Of a DNA stretch of 43,597 bases, positions 17,063-26,407 are shown piece by piece. Origin of the DNA: Pseudomonadota bacterium. Lineage in GTDB: Bacteria > Pseudomonadota > Gammaproteobacteria > Steroidobacterales > Steroidobacteraceae. Positions within the stretch are counted from its first letter, which is position 1. Every line of letters starts with the position of its first letter. Where the stretch lies: positions 1 to 43,597 of the forward strand of contig JAJYFF010000021.1 of NCBI GenBank assembly GCA_021785405.1, in the 5' to 3' direction. Both the position numbers and the translations under genes were made by a program. Below the pieces are notes generated by a model that worked only from the letters and a program-made list of their open reading frames with translations, ran no database searches and was not told the origin of the DNA.

Positions 17063-19084
17063 ATGGACTCTCGATTTGCGGCGTTGTTCGAGCCCCTGCG
17101 GATCGGGCCGGTGATCGCGCCGAACCGCTTCTACCAGGTCCCGCACTGTACCGGCATGGGTCATGCGTTGCCGCACACCTTGGCGGCGTTGCGTGCGACC
17201 AAAGCCGAGGGTGGCTGGGGCGTCGTCTGCACCGAATACTGTTCGATTCATCCGAGCTCGGACGATCACCCCTACCCGTTCGCGTCCGTCTGGGACGACG
17301 GCGACGTCGCCAACCTGGCCGCGATCGCCGAGGCCGTCCACCGGCACGGGGCGCTCGCGGGGATCGAGTTGTGGCATGGCGGCAGCTACGTCGCGAACCT
17401 CGCGACGCGCGCGCCTTCGCTCGGCGTGCGTTCGATGCCGTCGCGGGAAGATCCGATCCAATCGCAGCGCATGGATCGCGCGGACATTCGCCGCCTGAAG
17501 GACTGGCACCGCGCCGCCGCCCGGCGCGCCCGTGCCGCGGACTTCGACATCGTGTACGTGTACCCGACCCACGGCTACCTGCTCTCGGAGTTCCTCTCCC
17601 GGAGCCTGAACGACCGGCGGGACGAGTACGGGGGCTCGCTCGAGAACCGGGCCCGCCTGCTTCGCGAACTGCTCGAGGAGACCCGCGACGCGGTCGGCGA
17701 CCGCTGCGCGGTGGCGGTGCGCTTCTCCGCCGACGGCCACGGCGAAGCGCACTTGAACCTCGAGGAGGCCCAGACGTTGCTTGCCGCGCTCGGCCCGCTC
17801 GCGGATCTCTGGGACCTCGTGATCGGGGATTACGAGGAGGAAATGGGTTCGTCGCGCTTCGTCGCCGAAGGCGCGCTCGAGAGCCGCGTCCGCGCCGCGC
17901 GGGCGCTCACCGGCCGCCCGGTCGTGAGCGTCGGGCGCTTCACGTCGCCGGACGCGATGCTGCACCAGCTGCGCAGCGGCGTCGTCGATCTCGTCGGCGC
18001 CGCGCGGCCGTCGATCGCCGATCCGTTCCTGCCCTGCAAGATCCGCGACGGGCGGATCGACGAGATCCGCGAGTGCATCGGCTGCAACGTCTGCTACGCG
18101 CACGATGCGCGCGGCGCGGCGATCCGCTGCACGCAGAACCCCACGATCGGCGAGGAATGGCGCCGCGGCTGGCACCCCGAACGCGTGCCGCCAGGGCGCG
18201 GCTCGGTGCTGATCGTCGGCGCCGGTCCGGCGGGCCTCGAAGCCGCGCAGGTGCTCGGGCGCCGCGGCTTCGAGGTGTCTCTCGCCGATCGGGACGGTTC
18301 GCCCGGCGGGCGCGTGAGCCGCGAGAGCCGTCTGCCGGGACTCGCGGCCTGGGCGCGCGTGCGCGACCACCGGGTCGGCCAGATCGGCCGGATGGCGAAC
18401 GTGGCGACCTACTACGGCAGCGCGCTCGACGCGGCGACGATCCGCGATTTCGCTGCCGATCACGTGCTGATCGCGACCGGCGCGCGCTGGCGGCGCGACG
18501 GGACCGGCCGCTGGCACTCGCGCCCGATCGAACTCGCCGCGCAACGCGTGTACACGCCGGACGACGTGATGGACGGCGTCCGGCCCGCCGGTCGGGTCGC
18601 CGTGTTCGACGACGATCACTATTACATGGGCCCGGTGATCGCGCTCGCGCTCGCCGCTGCCGGCGCGAGCGTGCACTACGTGACGACCGCCGGCCGCGCC
18701 GGAGACTGGAGCAGTCACACCGCCGAACAGCGGCGTACGCAGCGCGCGATGCTCGAGGCGGGCATCGAGATCCTCGTGAGCACGGCGGTCGCCGGGTTCG
18801 ACGGCCAGACGCTGCGGACGGAGTGCGTGTTCACGGGCCGCGACGCGGCGTGGGGTGCCGATGCGCTGGTGCTCGTCACGTCGCGGGAGCCGAGCGACGG
18901 CTTGTACGCGGAACTGGCTGGTTCCGGCGGGGAGTCGCAGGAGTCGCGGGTGCTGCGCATCGGCGACTGCCGCCAGCCGTCGATCATCGCCGCCGCGGTG
19001 TATTCGGCGCACGCCGTCGCGCGCGAACTCGGCGTCGGCGCCGAGCGGCCCGCCGCGCGCGAACGCGTCCTGATCGGACCCTGA
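17063..19084 (+). CDS. Trimethylamine-dehydrogenase-like iron-sulfur flavoprotein (OYE family)
   Basis: A 673-aa protein collinear with trimethylamine/dimethylamine/histamine dehydrogenases. The FMN TIM barrel (1 to about 330) has PHC with Cys29, aligning with the Cys30 of TMADH that carries 6-S-cysteinyl-FMN, and EYCSI with Tyr59 (Tyr60). YVYPTHGYL carries Tyr167 and His170. The 4Fe-4S ligands are C338, C341, C344 and C356 in ECIGCNVC..., followed by CTQNPTIGEEWRRGWHPE, nearly as in TMADH. An ADP-binding/FAD-like domain starts at VLIVGAGPAGLEAAQVL. The aromatic-bowl residues Trp264 and Trp355 of TMADH are not conserved: the first region is shortened (GDYEEEMGSSRF) and the second site is Asp348. 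So oxidative N-demethylation or deamination of an amine other than trimethylamine is likely. GAGGAG precedes ATG 17063. Confidence 0.9.
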   Translation: MDSRFAALFEPLRIGPVIAPNRFYQVPHCTGMGHALPHTLAALRATKAEGGWGVVCTEYCSIHPSSDDHPYPFASVWDDGDVANLAAIAEAVHRHGALAGIELWHGGSYVANLATRAPSLGVRSMPSREDPIQSQRMDRADIRRLKDWHRAAARRARAADFDIVYVYPTHGYLLSEFLSRSLNDRRDEYGGSLENRARLLRELLEETRDAVGDRCAVAVRFSADGHGEAHLNLEEAQTLLAALGPLADLWDLVIGDYEEEMGSSRFVAEGALESRVRAARALTGRPVVSVGRFTSPDAMLHQLRSGVVDLVGAARPSIADPFLPCKIRDGRIDEIRECIGCNVCYAHDARGAAIRCTQNPTIGEEWRRGWHPERVPPGRGSVLIVGAGPAGLEAAQVLGRRGFEVSLADRDGSPGGRVSRESRLPGLAAWARVRDHRVGQIGRMANVATYYGSALDAATIRDFAADHVLIATGARWRRDGTGRWHSRPIELAAQRVYTPDDVMDGVRPAGRVAVFDDDHYYMGPVIALALAAAGASVHYVTTAGRAGDWSSHTAEQRRTQRAMLEAGIEILVSTAVAGFDGQTLRTECVFTGRDAAWGADALVLVTSREPSDGLYAELAGSGGESQESRVLRIGDCRQPSIIAAAVYSAHAVARELGVGAERPAARERVLIGP

Positions 19085-19112
19085 GCGGCGGTCCGGCGAC
19101 CCACGCCTTCGA

Positions 19113-19132
19113 GCCCGCCGCTCCGGGCGGGC
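19113..19132 (+). terminator. GC-rich hairpin after the TMADH-like gene
   Basis: GCCCGCC and GGCGGGC form a 7-bp stem around a 6-base loop, 29 bases after the stop. There is no T-run. A TATACT hexamer at 19145-19150 just beyond it could be a -10 element for the next gene, so this spacer probably separates two transcripts. Confidence 0.4.
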
Positions 19133-19184
19133 GCGCGCTGCCCGTATACTGTCGAGCCATCGGCACTCGAACGGAGCGGCAGCG

Positions 19185-20450
19185 ATGGCGACGGCGGCGG
19201 ACGTGGCGCGGACAGTCGGGGAGTTCAAGTGTCGTTTCTGCGGCGGCGGCGACGGCTCGACGTTCGCGGATCTCGGAACCTCGCCGCTGGTCCAGAGCTT
19301 CCTCGACCGCAGCCGGCTCCACGCGATGGAGCCGTTCTATCCGCTGCACGCGCGCGTCTGCCATGCGTGCTTGCTCGTCCAGCTCGACGAATTCGTCGCG
19401 CCTGCGGAGATATTCGGCGAGTACGCGTACTTCTCGTCGTTCTCGGATGCCTGGATCGCGCACGCCGCCCGCTACGCCGACCGGATGCGCGAACGGCTGC
19501 GGCTCGGCGCCGACAGCCTCGTGGTGGAGATCGCGAGCAACGACGGCTACCTGCTGCGTCATTTCGCCGCGGCCGGCGTGCCGGTGCTCGGGATCGAGCC
19601 GGCGGCAAACGTCGCCCGCGCGGCAGTCGCGGCCGGCGTGCGTACCGACGTGTCCTTCCACTCGCGCGCGAACGCCGCGCGGATCGTCCGTGCGCACGGT
19701 CAGGCGGACCTCGTGATCGGCAACAACGTGCTCGCGCACGTGCCGGACCTGAACGACTTCGTCGCCGGCCTGAAGCAGCTGATGAAGCCCAAGGCCGTGC
19801 TGACGATGGAGTTCCCGCACCTGCAGCGACTGATCGAAGAAAATCAGTTCGACACGATCTACCACGAGCACTTCAGCTATTTCTCGTTCTCGACCGCCGT
19901 CCGCGTGTTCGCGGCGCATGGGCTCACGCTGTTCGACGTCGAGGAGTTGCCGACGCACGGCGGTTCGATCCGCATCTACGGGCGGCATGCCGACGACCCG
20001 TCACAGCCCCCGACGCCGCGGGTCGCGCGGATGTGCGAGCAGGAACGGCAACTCGGTCTCGAGGATCTCGCGACGTACCGCCGGTTCGACGAGCAGGTCA
20101 AGGCGACGAAGCGCGACATCCTCGAGTTCCTGATCGACTTGAAGCGGCGCGGCAAGACGATCGTCGGCTACGGCGCGCCCGGCAAGGGCAACACGCTCCT
20201 CAATTATTGCGGCATCCGCACCGATTTCCTGGATTACACGGTGGACCGCAATCCCTACAAGCAGGGCAAGTTCACGCCGGGCAGCCGCATTCCGATCCAC
20301 GCGCCCGAACGGATCCGCGAGACGAGACCGGACGTCGTGCTGATCCTTCCGTGGAACTGGCGCGACGAGATCGTCGATCAAATGGCTTACATCCGTGACT
20401 GGGGCGGGCGTTTCGCGGTCCCGATCCCCCGTCCGCAACTCCTGCCGTGA
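19185..20450 (+). CDS. TylCIII-type zinc-binding sugar C-methyltransferase-like protein
   Basis: A 421-aa class I SAM methyltransferase with the three-part architecture of NDP-hexose C-methyltransferases. The N-terminal zinc domain has C16-x2-C19 and C59-x2-C62. The central SAM domain has motif I VVEIASNDGYLL and then FDTIYHEHFSYFSF with the HEH residues conserved in this family. The C-terminal nucleotide-sugar domain has IVGYGAPGKGNTLLNYCG. Known relatives methylate C3 of deoxysugar nucleotides, but branched relatives act in many surface glycan and antibiotic clusters. No sugar-nucleotide genes are adjacent. The stop overlaps the tamA start by 4 bases (GTGA), implying coupling with an outer-membrane assembly gene, which is unusual. 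Confidence 0.88.
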   Translation: MATAADVARTVGEFKCRFCGGGDGSTFADLGTSPLVQSFLDRSRLHAMEPFYPLHARVCHACLLVQLDEFVAPAEIFGEYAYFSSFSDAWIAHAARYADRMRERLRLGADSLVVEIASNDGYLLRHFAAAGVPVLGIEPAANVARAAVAAGVRTDVSFHSRANAARIVRAHGQADLVIGNNVLAHVPDLNDFVAGLKQLMKPKAVLTMEFPHLQRLIEENQFDTIYHEHFSYFSFSTAVRVFAAHGLTLFDVEELPTHGGSIRIYGRHADDPSQPPTPRVARMCEQERQLGLEDLATYRRFDEQVKATKRDILEFLIDLKRRGKTIVGYGAPGKGNTLLNYCGIRTDFLDYTVDRNPYKQGKFTPGSRIPIHAPERIRETRPDVVLILPWNWRDEIVDQMAYIRDWGGRFAVPIPRPQLLP

Positions 20451-22330
20451 CGATCGGCGCCCCTCGATCGATGCTCCGCTCGAGCATCATCGCGGTCGCG
20501 CTGATCCTTGCCGTCGTGCGCGGCGCGCTGGCGGCGAATCCGGTCGCGTATCGCGTGTCGATCGCGCCGACGGGCAACGGGGGCCTCGACGCGGCGCTGG
20601 CGGCGACCGCGGAACTGCGAACGCTGCGCGGGACCGCGCCGGTCGGTCCGTTCGGGCTGATCGTCCGCGCGCGGACCGACGTCGACCGCCTGAAGACCGT
20701 GCTCGACAGCTTCGGTTATTACGAGTCCTCGGTCAGGATCACGATCGACGGCCGGCCGCTCGCCGATCCACAGCTGCCCGAGCGCTTGGCGCGGCTCGCG
20801 CAAGGGCAGGACGCGGCCGTCGTCGTCGGGTTCGCGCTCGGACCGCTGTATCGGCTCGGACGGATCTCCATCGACGGCGAGTTGCCGCCGTTTGCGCGTG
20901 CGGTGCTCGGGCTGCGAACGGGCGATCCCGCGGTCGCCGCCGCGGTGCTCGCCGGCGGTGCGCGGGTGCGGACCGCGCTCGAGGATCATGGCTACGCGTT
21001 CGCCCGGGTCGATCCGCCGATCGCGACGCTCGACGAGGCGCATCGCGTGCTCGACCTCGCGTTCCCGGTCGTCGCCGGTCCGCGGGTGCGGATCGGTGCG
21101 ATTTCGATCGTGGGCTTGCAGCGCCTCCGCGCGCACTACGTGCTCGGCCGCTTGCCGTTGCACCGCGGGGAGCCGTACTCGCCGTCGGCGATCGAGCGGG
21201 CGCGTACCACCCTGATCGACGTCGGCGTGTTCTCGACGGTGAGCGTGCACGTGGGCAAGGCGCCGGACGCCACCGGCGGCGTCCCCGTCACCTTCGTCGT
21301 GCGCGAGCGGCCGCGACACGCCGTGTCGATCAACGCCGCGTATTCCAGCGACCTCGGCGGCAGCGGCGGCGTGACCTGGACGGACCGGGACGTCTTCGGA
21401 CACGCGGAGCGTTTCAGCGTGTCGTCCTCGGTGACGAACATCGGCGGCAGTGCGACCACCGGACTGGGCTACGACGCGTCGGCGAAGCTGGTGAAACCCG
21501 AGTTCGGCGATCGCGATCAATCGTTGCAATTCGCGCTGAACGCGGTCAAGCAGTCGCTGGTGGCCTACGATCAGACCGCGGTGACGGCCGGCACGACCTT
21601 GGTTCGCAAGCTCTCCAGCGTGTGGACCGCGAACGTCGGCGTCACCGCCGCGAACGAGCTGATCGTCCAGCCGCCGGGAGCGGCGTCGCCGCGTCGGTAC
21701 ACGTTGATCGAGCTGCCGATCGGGCTGAATTACGATTCGACGAACGTCGCGTCGCCGCTCGACGATCCGCTGCGGGGCATGCGCGATTCGCTCACCGTGA
21801 CGCCGACGCGATCGATCGGCTCGCCGAGCGCGACGTTCGTGATCACGCAGCTGAAGCTCGCCGGCTACCTCGATCTACACCGCTTCGGTTGGACCGCGCC
21901 GGGGCGCAGCGTGGTCGCGGTCCGGGGGCTCGCGGGCCTCGCCCAGGGCGCCGGAGAGTTCGGCTTGCCGCCGGATCAGCGGTTCTACGGCGGGGGCAGC
22001 GGCACGATCCGCGGTTTTCGCTATCAAGGGGTCGGCCCGGTATTCCCGCACACGACGACGCCGATCGGCGGCACCGCGATCATCGCCGGATCCCTGGAGT
22101 TCCGGCAGCGATTCGGCAAGAACTTCGGCGCGGCGGTGTTCGTCGACGCCGGTCAGGTCAGCGCGAGTCTGAAGCCGCTGCCGAGCGTCCTGCGGGTCGG
22201 CATCGGCGCGGGCCTGCGCTACTACACGCCGATCGGGCCGATCCGGATCGATTTCGCGCTGCCCGCGCGGCGGTATAGTCCGAGCGACGATCCCTACGAG
22301 ATCTACGTCGGACTGGGCCAGGCGTTCTGA
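20447..22330 (+). CDS. tamA: TamA, Omp85-family outer membrane assembly protein
   Basis: A 627-aa outer-membrane protein of the BamA/TamA family. The signal peptide is MLRSSIIAVALILAVVRGALA. The periplasmic part (about 30-300) holds three POTRA-like units (VDRLKTVLDSFGYYESSVRI; LGLRTGDPAVAAAVLAGGARVRTALEDHGYAFARV; LQRLRAHYVLGRLPLHRGEPYS). The barrel contains the GxGTIRGFRYQGVGP loop-6 (R/K)GF element and ends in a terminal Phe. TamA with TamB links the inner and outer membranes for lipid transport and assembly of some outer-membrane proteins. GTG 20447 overlaps the previous stop; an internal ATG at 20471 starts directly at the signal peptide and is an alternative start. tamB follows with a one-base overlap. 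Confidence 0.93.
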   Translation: MTIGAPRSMLRSSIIAVALILAVVRGALAANPVAYRVSIAPTGNGGLDAALAATAELRTLRGTAPVGPFGLIVRARTDVDRLKTVLDSFGYYESSVRITIDGRPLADPQLPERLARLAQGQDAAVVVGFALGPLYRLGRISIDGELPPFARAVLGLRTGDPAVAAAVLAGGARVRTALEDHGYAFARVDPPIATLDEAHRVLDLAFPVVAGPRVRIGAISIVGLQRLRAHYVLGRLPLHRGEPYSPSAIERARTTLIDVGVFSTVSVHVGKAPDATGGVPVTFVVRERPRHAVSINAAYSSDLGGSGGVTWTDRDVFGHAERFSVSSSVTNIGGSATTGLGYDASAKLVKPEFGDRDQSLQFALNAVKQSLVAYDQTAVTAGTTLVRKLSSVWTANVGVTAANELIVQPPGAASPRRYTLIELPIGLNYDSTNVASPLDDPLRGMRDSLTVTPTRSIGSPSATFVITQLKLAGYLDLHRFGWTAPGRSVVAVRGLAGLAQGAGEFGLPPDQRFYGGGSGTIRGFRYQGVGPVFPHTTTPIGGTAIIAGSLEFRQRFGKNFGAAVFVDAGQVSASLKPLPSVLRVGIGAGLRYYTPIGPIRIDFALPARRYSPSDDPYEIYVGLGQAF

Positions 22331-25300
22331 TGCGTGTCGGACTGCGAATCGCGATCGTCTCGCTGGGTGCGCTCCTCGCGCTCGCCGCCGTGGTCGTCGC
22401 GGTGCTGGCGTTCGCCGGCAACACGCCGCGAGGACGGCATGCGCTCGAAGCGCTGACGCGTACCCTGACCCACGACCGCGTCGAGATCTCGGGTCTCGGT
22501 GGCGACTTTCCCGCGCATTTGACCGCGACCCGGGTGCGGCTGCGGGACCGTGCCGGCGTGTGGTTGACCGCGAACGCGGTCGCGCTCGACTGGGATCCGA
22601 CGGCCTTGTTGCGCTACGAGGTGCGGATCGACGATCTGCGCGTACACCAGATCGACGTCCTGCGGCGGCCGGTCCCCACCGCCGCCGGCGGGCGGGTCCT
22701 CGGGATGCCCCGCATCGTGCTCGATCGGGCATCGGTCCAGGGCCTCGTGCTCGGCCCGGGCTTGGTCGGCCAACCGGCGACCCTCGCCGTGCAGGGGACG
22801 TTCCGGATGGATTCGACGCGCCGCTGGCGAACGCAAGCCACGGCGGTGCGAATCGATGCGCCGGGCCGGTACAGCGTCGGGCTCGTCGTCGTCCCGACGC
22901 AGCTCAGCGCGCGGATCTCGGTCGAGGAACCCCCGGGCGGACCGCTCGAGACCCTGCTCGGACTGCCGAATCTCGGCGGCGGATCGGCCGATCTGCGCGT
23001 GGCCGGTCCGCGTGCGGCCGAGCAGCTGCAATTGCGAATCGACGCCGGTGCGCTGCACGCACGCGCCCGCGGCACGCTCGACTGGGCCGCGCAGTCCGCG
23101 CAGCTCACGGTGGCGATCGATGCGGGCGCGATGAGTCCGCGACCCGATCTCGCATGGCAACGCATCGCCGCGACCGGCCGCTGGCGCGGCCGTCTCGATG
23201 ACGCCGCCGCGACCGGCTCGATCGCCGTGGACGGCTTGCGGATCGGCCGCTCGGTGTCGCTCGGCGCGGTGCGCGGGACGCTCACGGGCACCGGCGGCCG
23301 GTTGACCCTGCAGGGATCGATCGCGGGTTTGCGCGTCGGCGGACCCCGGCCGGACCTGTTCGCGGGGTCGCCGATCGCCTTCGACGCACGGCTCCTGCCG
23401 CAGCCGGCGCCGCAGCGGTTGCAGGTGCGGGTGGACCATCCCTTGTTCACCCTGCGCGCGACGCTCGGTTTGGGCACGCCCTGGCTGGCCGACGCCGACG
23501 TCGCGATTCCGCAGATCGAGCCGTTCGCGGCGCTCGCGGGGCGGGACTGGCGTGGCCGGACCGATTTCCAGGTGCACCTGCGGCGCGACGCCGCGGGGCT
23601 CGGGTTCCTGATCGACGGCGGGGCGACCGGGCTGTCGAGCCGGGTGAGCGGCCTGGCGGCGCTCGGCGATCGGCTGCGCGTCGGGGCCGCGGGGCACGTC
23701 GGGGACTCCGCGGTCGTCGTCTCCCGGCTCCACGTCGCCGGCCGCGACTGGGCGCTGAGCGCGAGCGGCAACGCGGCGCGGCGCAGCACGCCTCCGGTCG
23801 GTCGCGTCGCGACCGGCTTGGGGGCGTGGATCGAGTCGCTGCGGGCGCAGTGGCACCTCACCGGACCGCCGCTCGCCGACTTCTCGACGAATCTGGCGGG
23901 CACGCTCACCGGCAGCGGGCGGGTCGCCGGACCCTGGGGCCGGCTCGTCGCCGACGCACAATTCTCCTCCCGCTTGACGGTGCGCGGATCCCTGCCGGGG
24001 GCGCTCGATGCCCGGCTGCGCGCCAGCCTCGCACCGGGCGGCGCTGGCGAGTTGCGGCTCTCCGGGCGGCTCGGCGCCGCGCCGCTCGATGCGATCGCGG
24101 CATGGGGGCGCGGCGCCGCGGGAACGACGCAGGTCACGATTCGCCATGCCGGCTGGAAGAGCGCGAGCCTCGGCGCGCAGTTCGCATTCGACCGCACCGG
24201 CGCGTTCACCGCGGGGCAAGCGCAGCTCACCGTCGCCGACCTTGGCGACTTCGCGGCCCTCGCCGGTCGCGAACTCGCCGGCGGCCTCGTCGCCTCGGGC
24301 CGCCTGACGTCCGTCGGCGGTCATGCGCAGGCCGAGATCAGCGCGCGGCTCGAACACGTGCGCTACGGCGCGCTCGAGGGAGACGCCGACATTCGCGCGA
24401 GCGGACCGCCGCGCACCCTCGGCGTCCGGATCGACGCGCATCTGCCGCAGGTCGCGGGCGCGGCCTTGCACCTCGTGGCCGCCGGGCAGTGGCATGCCGC
24501 CGATCAGGTGCTGCAAATCGACACCGGCACCGCTCAGTATCGCGGCGATACCGCGACACTGCGCAAACCGGCGCGCGTGTCCTATGCGGCGGGCGTCTCG
24601 GTCGATGCGCTCGACCTGGCGCTCGGTCGCGCGCACTTCGAACTGTCCGGGCGGCTCGCGCCGACGCTCGCGGCGAAGGCCACGCTCGTCGGCGATACCC
24701 CGGCGCTCGTCGACTGGATCCTGCCGGGCTTCCTCGCGCGCGGGACGATCGATGCCCGTGCGGATTTGCAGGGACGGCTCACGGCGCCGCTCGGCGAGAT
24801 CCGCTGGGATGCCCGCGGGATGCGCGCCGCCGACGAGCAGGCCTTGGGTGTGCCGCCGGTCGATTTTCGCGGCGATGCGCGCCTCGATGGCCGGTCCGCG
24901 CAGATCGACGGCCGCATCGCCGCGGGCCGGAAGGCGGCGTTGACCGTCAAGGGCCGCGTGCCGCTGCGGGCCGACGGCCGGCTCGACCTGGCGATCGGCG
25001 GCGTGATGGACCTCGGCCTCGCGGCGCCGACCCTCGAGGCGCGTGGATTGTTGCTGGCGGGATCGATGCGCATCGCGGCCGGCGTTTCCGGGACGCTGCG
25101 CGCCCCGCTCCTGACCGGCCGCGTCGAGGTGCGGGGCGCGCACCTGCGCGACTACGTGCGCGGCTTGAACCTGGAGAACGTGAACGCGACGTTCGTCGGC
25201 GACGGCGACGCGCTGTCGATCGAGAAGTTCACCGGATCGATGCCGCCGGGCACGGTGTCGATGACCGGCCGGATCGGCGTGCTGCGCCCCGGGATTCCGG

Positions 25301-26322
25301 TCGATCTGCGGATCCTCGCGAAGCACGCGCGGCCGATCGCGAGCAATCTGATCACCGCGGACGTGGACGCGGACGTGCACGTGACCGGAACGGCGCGCGA
25401 GCGGCTCGAAGTCGCCGGTCGGATCCAGGTCCATCGCGCGTTGATCGGGATCCCGAACGCGTTACCGCCGGACGTCGCCGTGCTCGCGGTGCGCCGTCCC
25501 GGGGAGCGGCCGCCGCCCGCGACCCCGCCGGTGGTCATCGCGCTCGACCTGGACGTCAACGCCCCGCGGCAGGTGCTCGTGCGCGGCCGCGGCCTCGACG
25601 CCGAACTCGGCGGGGACATCCACCTCGGCGGCACCGTCGATGCACCCGTCGCCGCCGGCGGCTTCGACCTGCAGCGCGGCCGCTTCGACCTCGCCGGCAC
25701 CAAGCTGTCATTCACGAGCGGCCGCGTCGGCTTCACCGGCAGCGGCTTGCGTCACCGCATCGATCCGTCGCTCGATTTCGTCGCACAGACGTCGAGCGGT
25801 GGCATCCAGACGACGCTGCGGATCACGGGTCTCGCGGATGCTCCGCGATTCGAGCTCAGCAGCGTTCCGCCGATGCCACCCGATCAGATCCTGAGCAACC
25901 TGTTGTTCGGCGGAACCCATCCGGCGCAGATCTCGGCGTTCCAGGCGGCGCAGGTCGGTGCCGCGCTCGCGACGCTGTCGGGGGTCGGCGGCAACGCACT
26001 GAACCCGTTGTCCTGGCTGCAACGCGCGCTCGGCCTCGATCGGCTCACGATCGGCACCGCGCCCGCGGTCGCCCCCGCGGGGGGCGCGGGAGCCACGCAT
26101 ACCGGCGCGACGATCGCCGCCGGACGCTACCTCACGTCGCGGGTCTACGTCGAGGCGAAACAGACGACGACCGGATCGAGCCAACTGCAGGTCAACGTGG
26201 ACCTGACGCGACACTTGAAGCTGCAGACGCGGCTCGGTACCGGCGCGGCGATCCTGCCGGGTACGACGCCCGAGAACGATCCCGGCAGCAGCATCGGCTT
26301 GTCCTATCAAATCGACTATTGA
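22330..26322 (+). CDS. tamB: TamB, AsmA-like inner-membrane-anchored assembly protein
   Basis: A 1330-aa protein with one N-terminal TM anchor (LRIAIVSLGALLALAAVVVAVLAF). It is followed by a very long beta-rich, repetitive region of the AsmA/TamB bridge type, thought to form a hydrophobic groove across the periplasm. The conserved C-terminal TamB (DUF490) domain covers about residues 900-1330, with GTVSMTGRIGVLRPG, LGGDIHLGGTVDAPVAAGGFDLQRGRFDLAGTKLSF and the ending GSSIGLSYQIDY. Its ATG at 22330 shares one base with the tamA stop, the classical tamAB arrangement. Length and ending are typical of the family (E. coli TamB 1259 aa). Confidence 0.95.
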   Translation: MRVGLRIAIVSLGALLALAAVVVAVLAFAGNTPRGRHALEALTRTLTHDRVEISGLGGDFPAHLTATRVRLRDRAGVWLTANAVALDWDPTALLRYEVRIDDLRVHQIDVLRRPVPTAAGGRVLGMPRIVLDRASVQGLVLGPGLVGQPATLAVQGTFRMDSTRRWRTQATAVRIDAPGRYSVGLVVVPTQLSARISVEEPPGGPLETLLGLPNLGGGSADLRVAGPRAAEQLQLRIDAGALHARARGTLDWAAQSAQLTVAIDAGAMSPRPDLAWQRIAATGRWRGRLDDAAATGSIAVDGLRIGRSVSLGAVRGTLTGTGGRLTLQGSIAGLRVGGPRPDLFAGSPIAFDARLLPQPAPQRLQVRVDHPLFTLRATLGLGTPWLADADVAIPQIEPFAALAGRDWRGRTDFQVHLRRDAAGLGFLIDGGATGLSSRVSGLAALGDRLRVGAAGHVGDSAVVVSRLHVAGRDWALSASGNAARRSTPPVGRVATGLGAWIESLRAQWHLTGPPLADFSTNLAGTLTGSGRVAGPWGRLVADAQFSSRLTVRGSLPGALDARLRASLAPGGAGELRLSGRLGAAPLDAIAAWGRGAAGTTQVTIRHAGWKSASLGAQFAFDRTGAFTAGQAQLTVADLGDFAALAGRELAGGLVASGRLTSVGGHAQAEISARLEHVRYGALEGDADIRASGPPRTLGVRIDAHLPQVAGAALHLVAAGQWHAADQVLQIDTGTAQYRGDTATLRKPARVSYAAGVSVDALDLALGRAHFELSGRLAPTLAAKATLVGDTPALVDWILPGFLARGTIDARADLQGRLTAPLGEIRWDARGMRAADEQALGVPPVDFRGDARLDGRSAQIDGRIAAGRKAALTVKGRVPLRADGRLDLAIGGVMDLGLAAPTLEARGLLLAGSMRIAAGVSGTLRAPLLTGRVEVRGAHLRDYVRGLNLENVNATFVGDGDALSIEKFTGSMPPGTVSMTGRIGVLRPGIPVDLRILAKHARPIASNLITADVDADVHVTGTARERLEVAGRIQVHRALIGIPNALPPDVAVLAVRRPGERPPPATPPVVIALDLDVNAPRQVLVRGRGLDAELGGDIHLGGTVDAPVAAGGFDLQRGRFDLAGTKLSFTSGRVGFTGSGLRHRIDPSLDFVAQTSSGGIQTTLRITGLADAPRFELSSVPPMPPDQILSNLLFGGTHPAQISAFQAAQVGAALATLSGVGGNALNPLSWLQRALGLDRLTIGTAPAVAPAGGAGATHTGATIAAGRYLTSRVYVEAKQTTTGSSQLQVNVDLTRHLKLQTRLGTGAAILPGTTPENDPGSSIGLSYQIDY

Positions 26323-26407
26323 GGGATCGGTACGGCCGGTCGCCATGTGCGCTTCGGTTACACTCCCCGGGGTGCGACCGCGGCGGTCGCTGCGGGGAGG
26401 GGCGAGC

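Noticed and set aside
17063-19084. Assignment as dimethylglycine dehydrogenase DgcA or stachydrine demethylase
   Set aside because: The FMN-linking Cys in PHC and the TMADH-like CTQN...EEWRRGWHPE stretch fit the TMADH/DMADH/histamine dehydrogenase branch better than the DgcA branch, which lacks this Cys.
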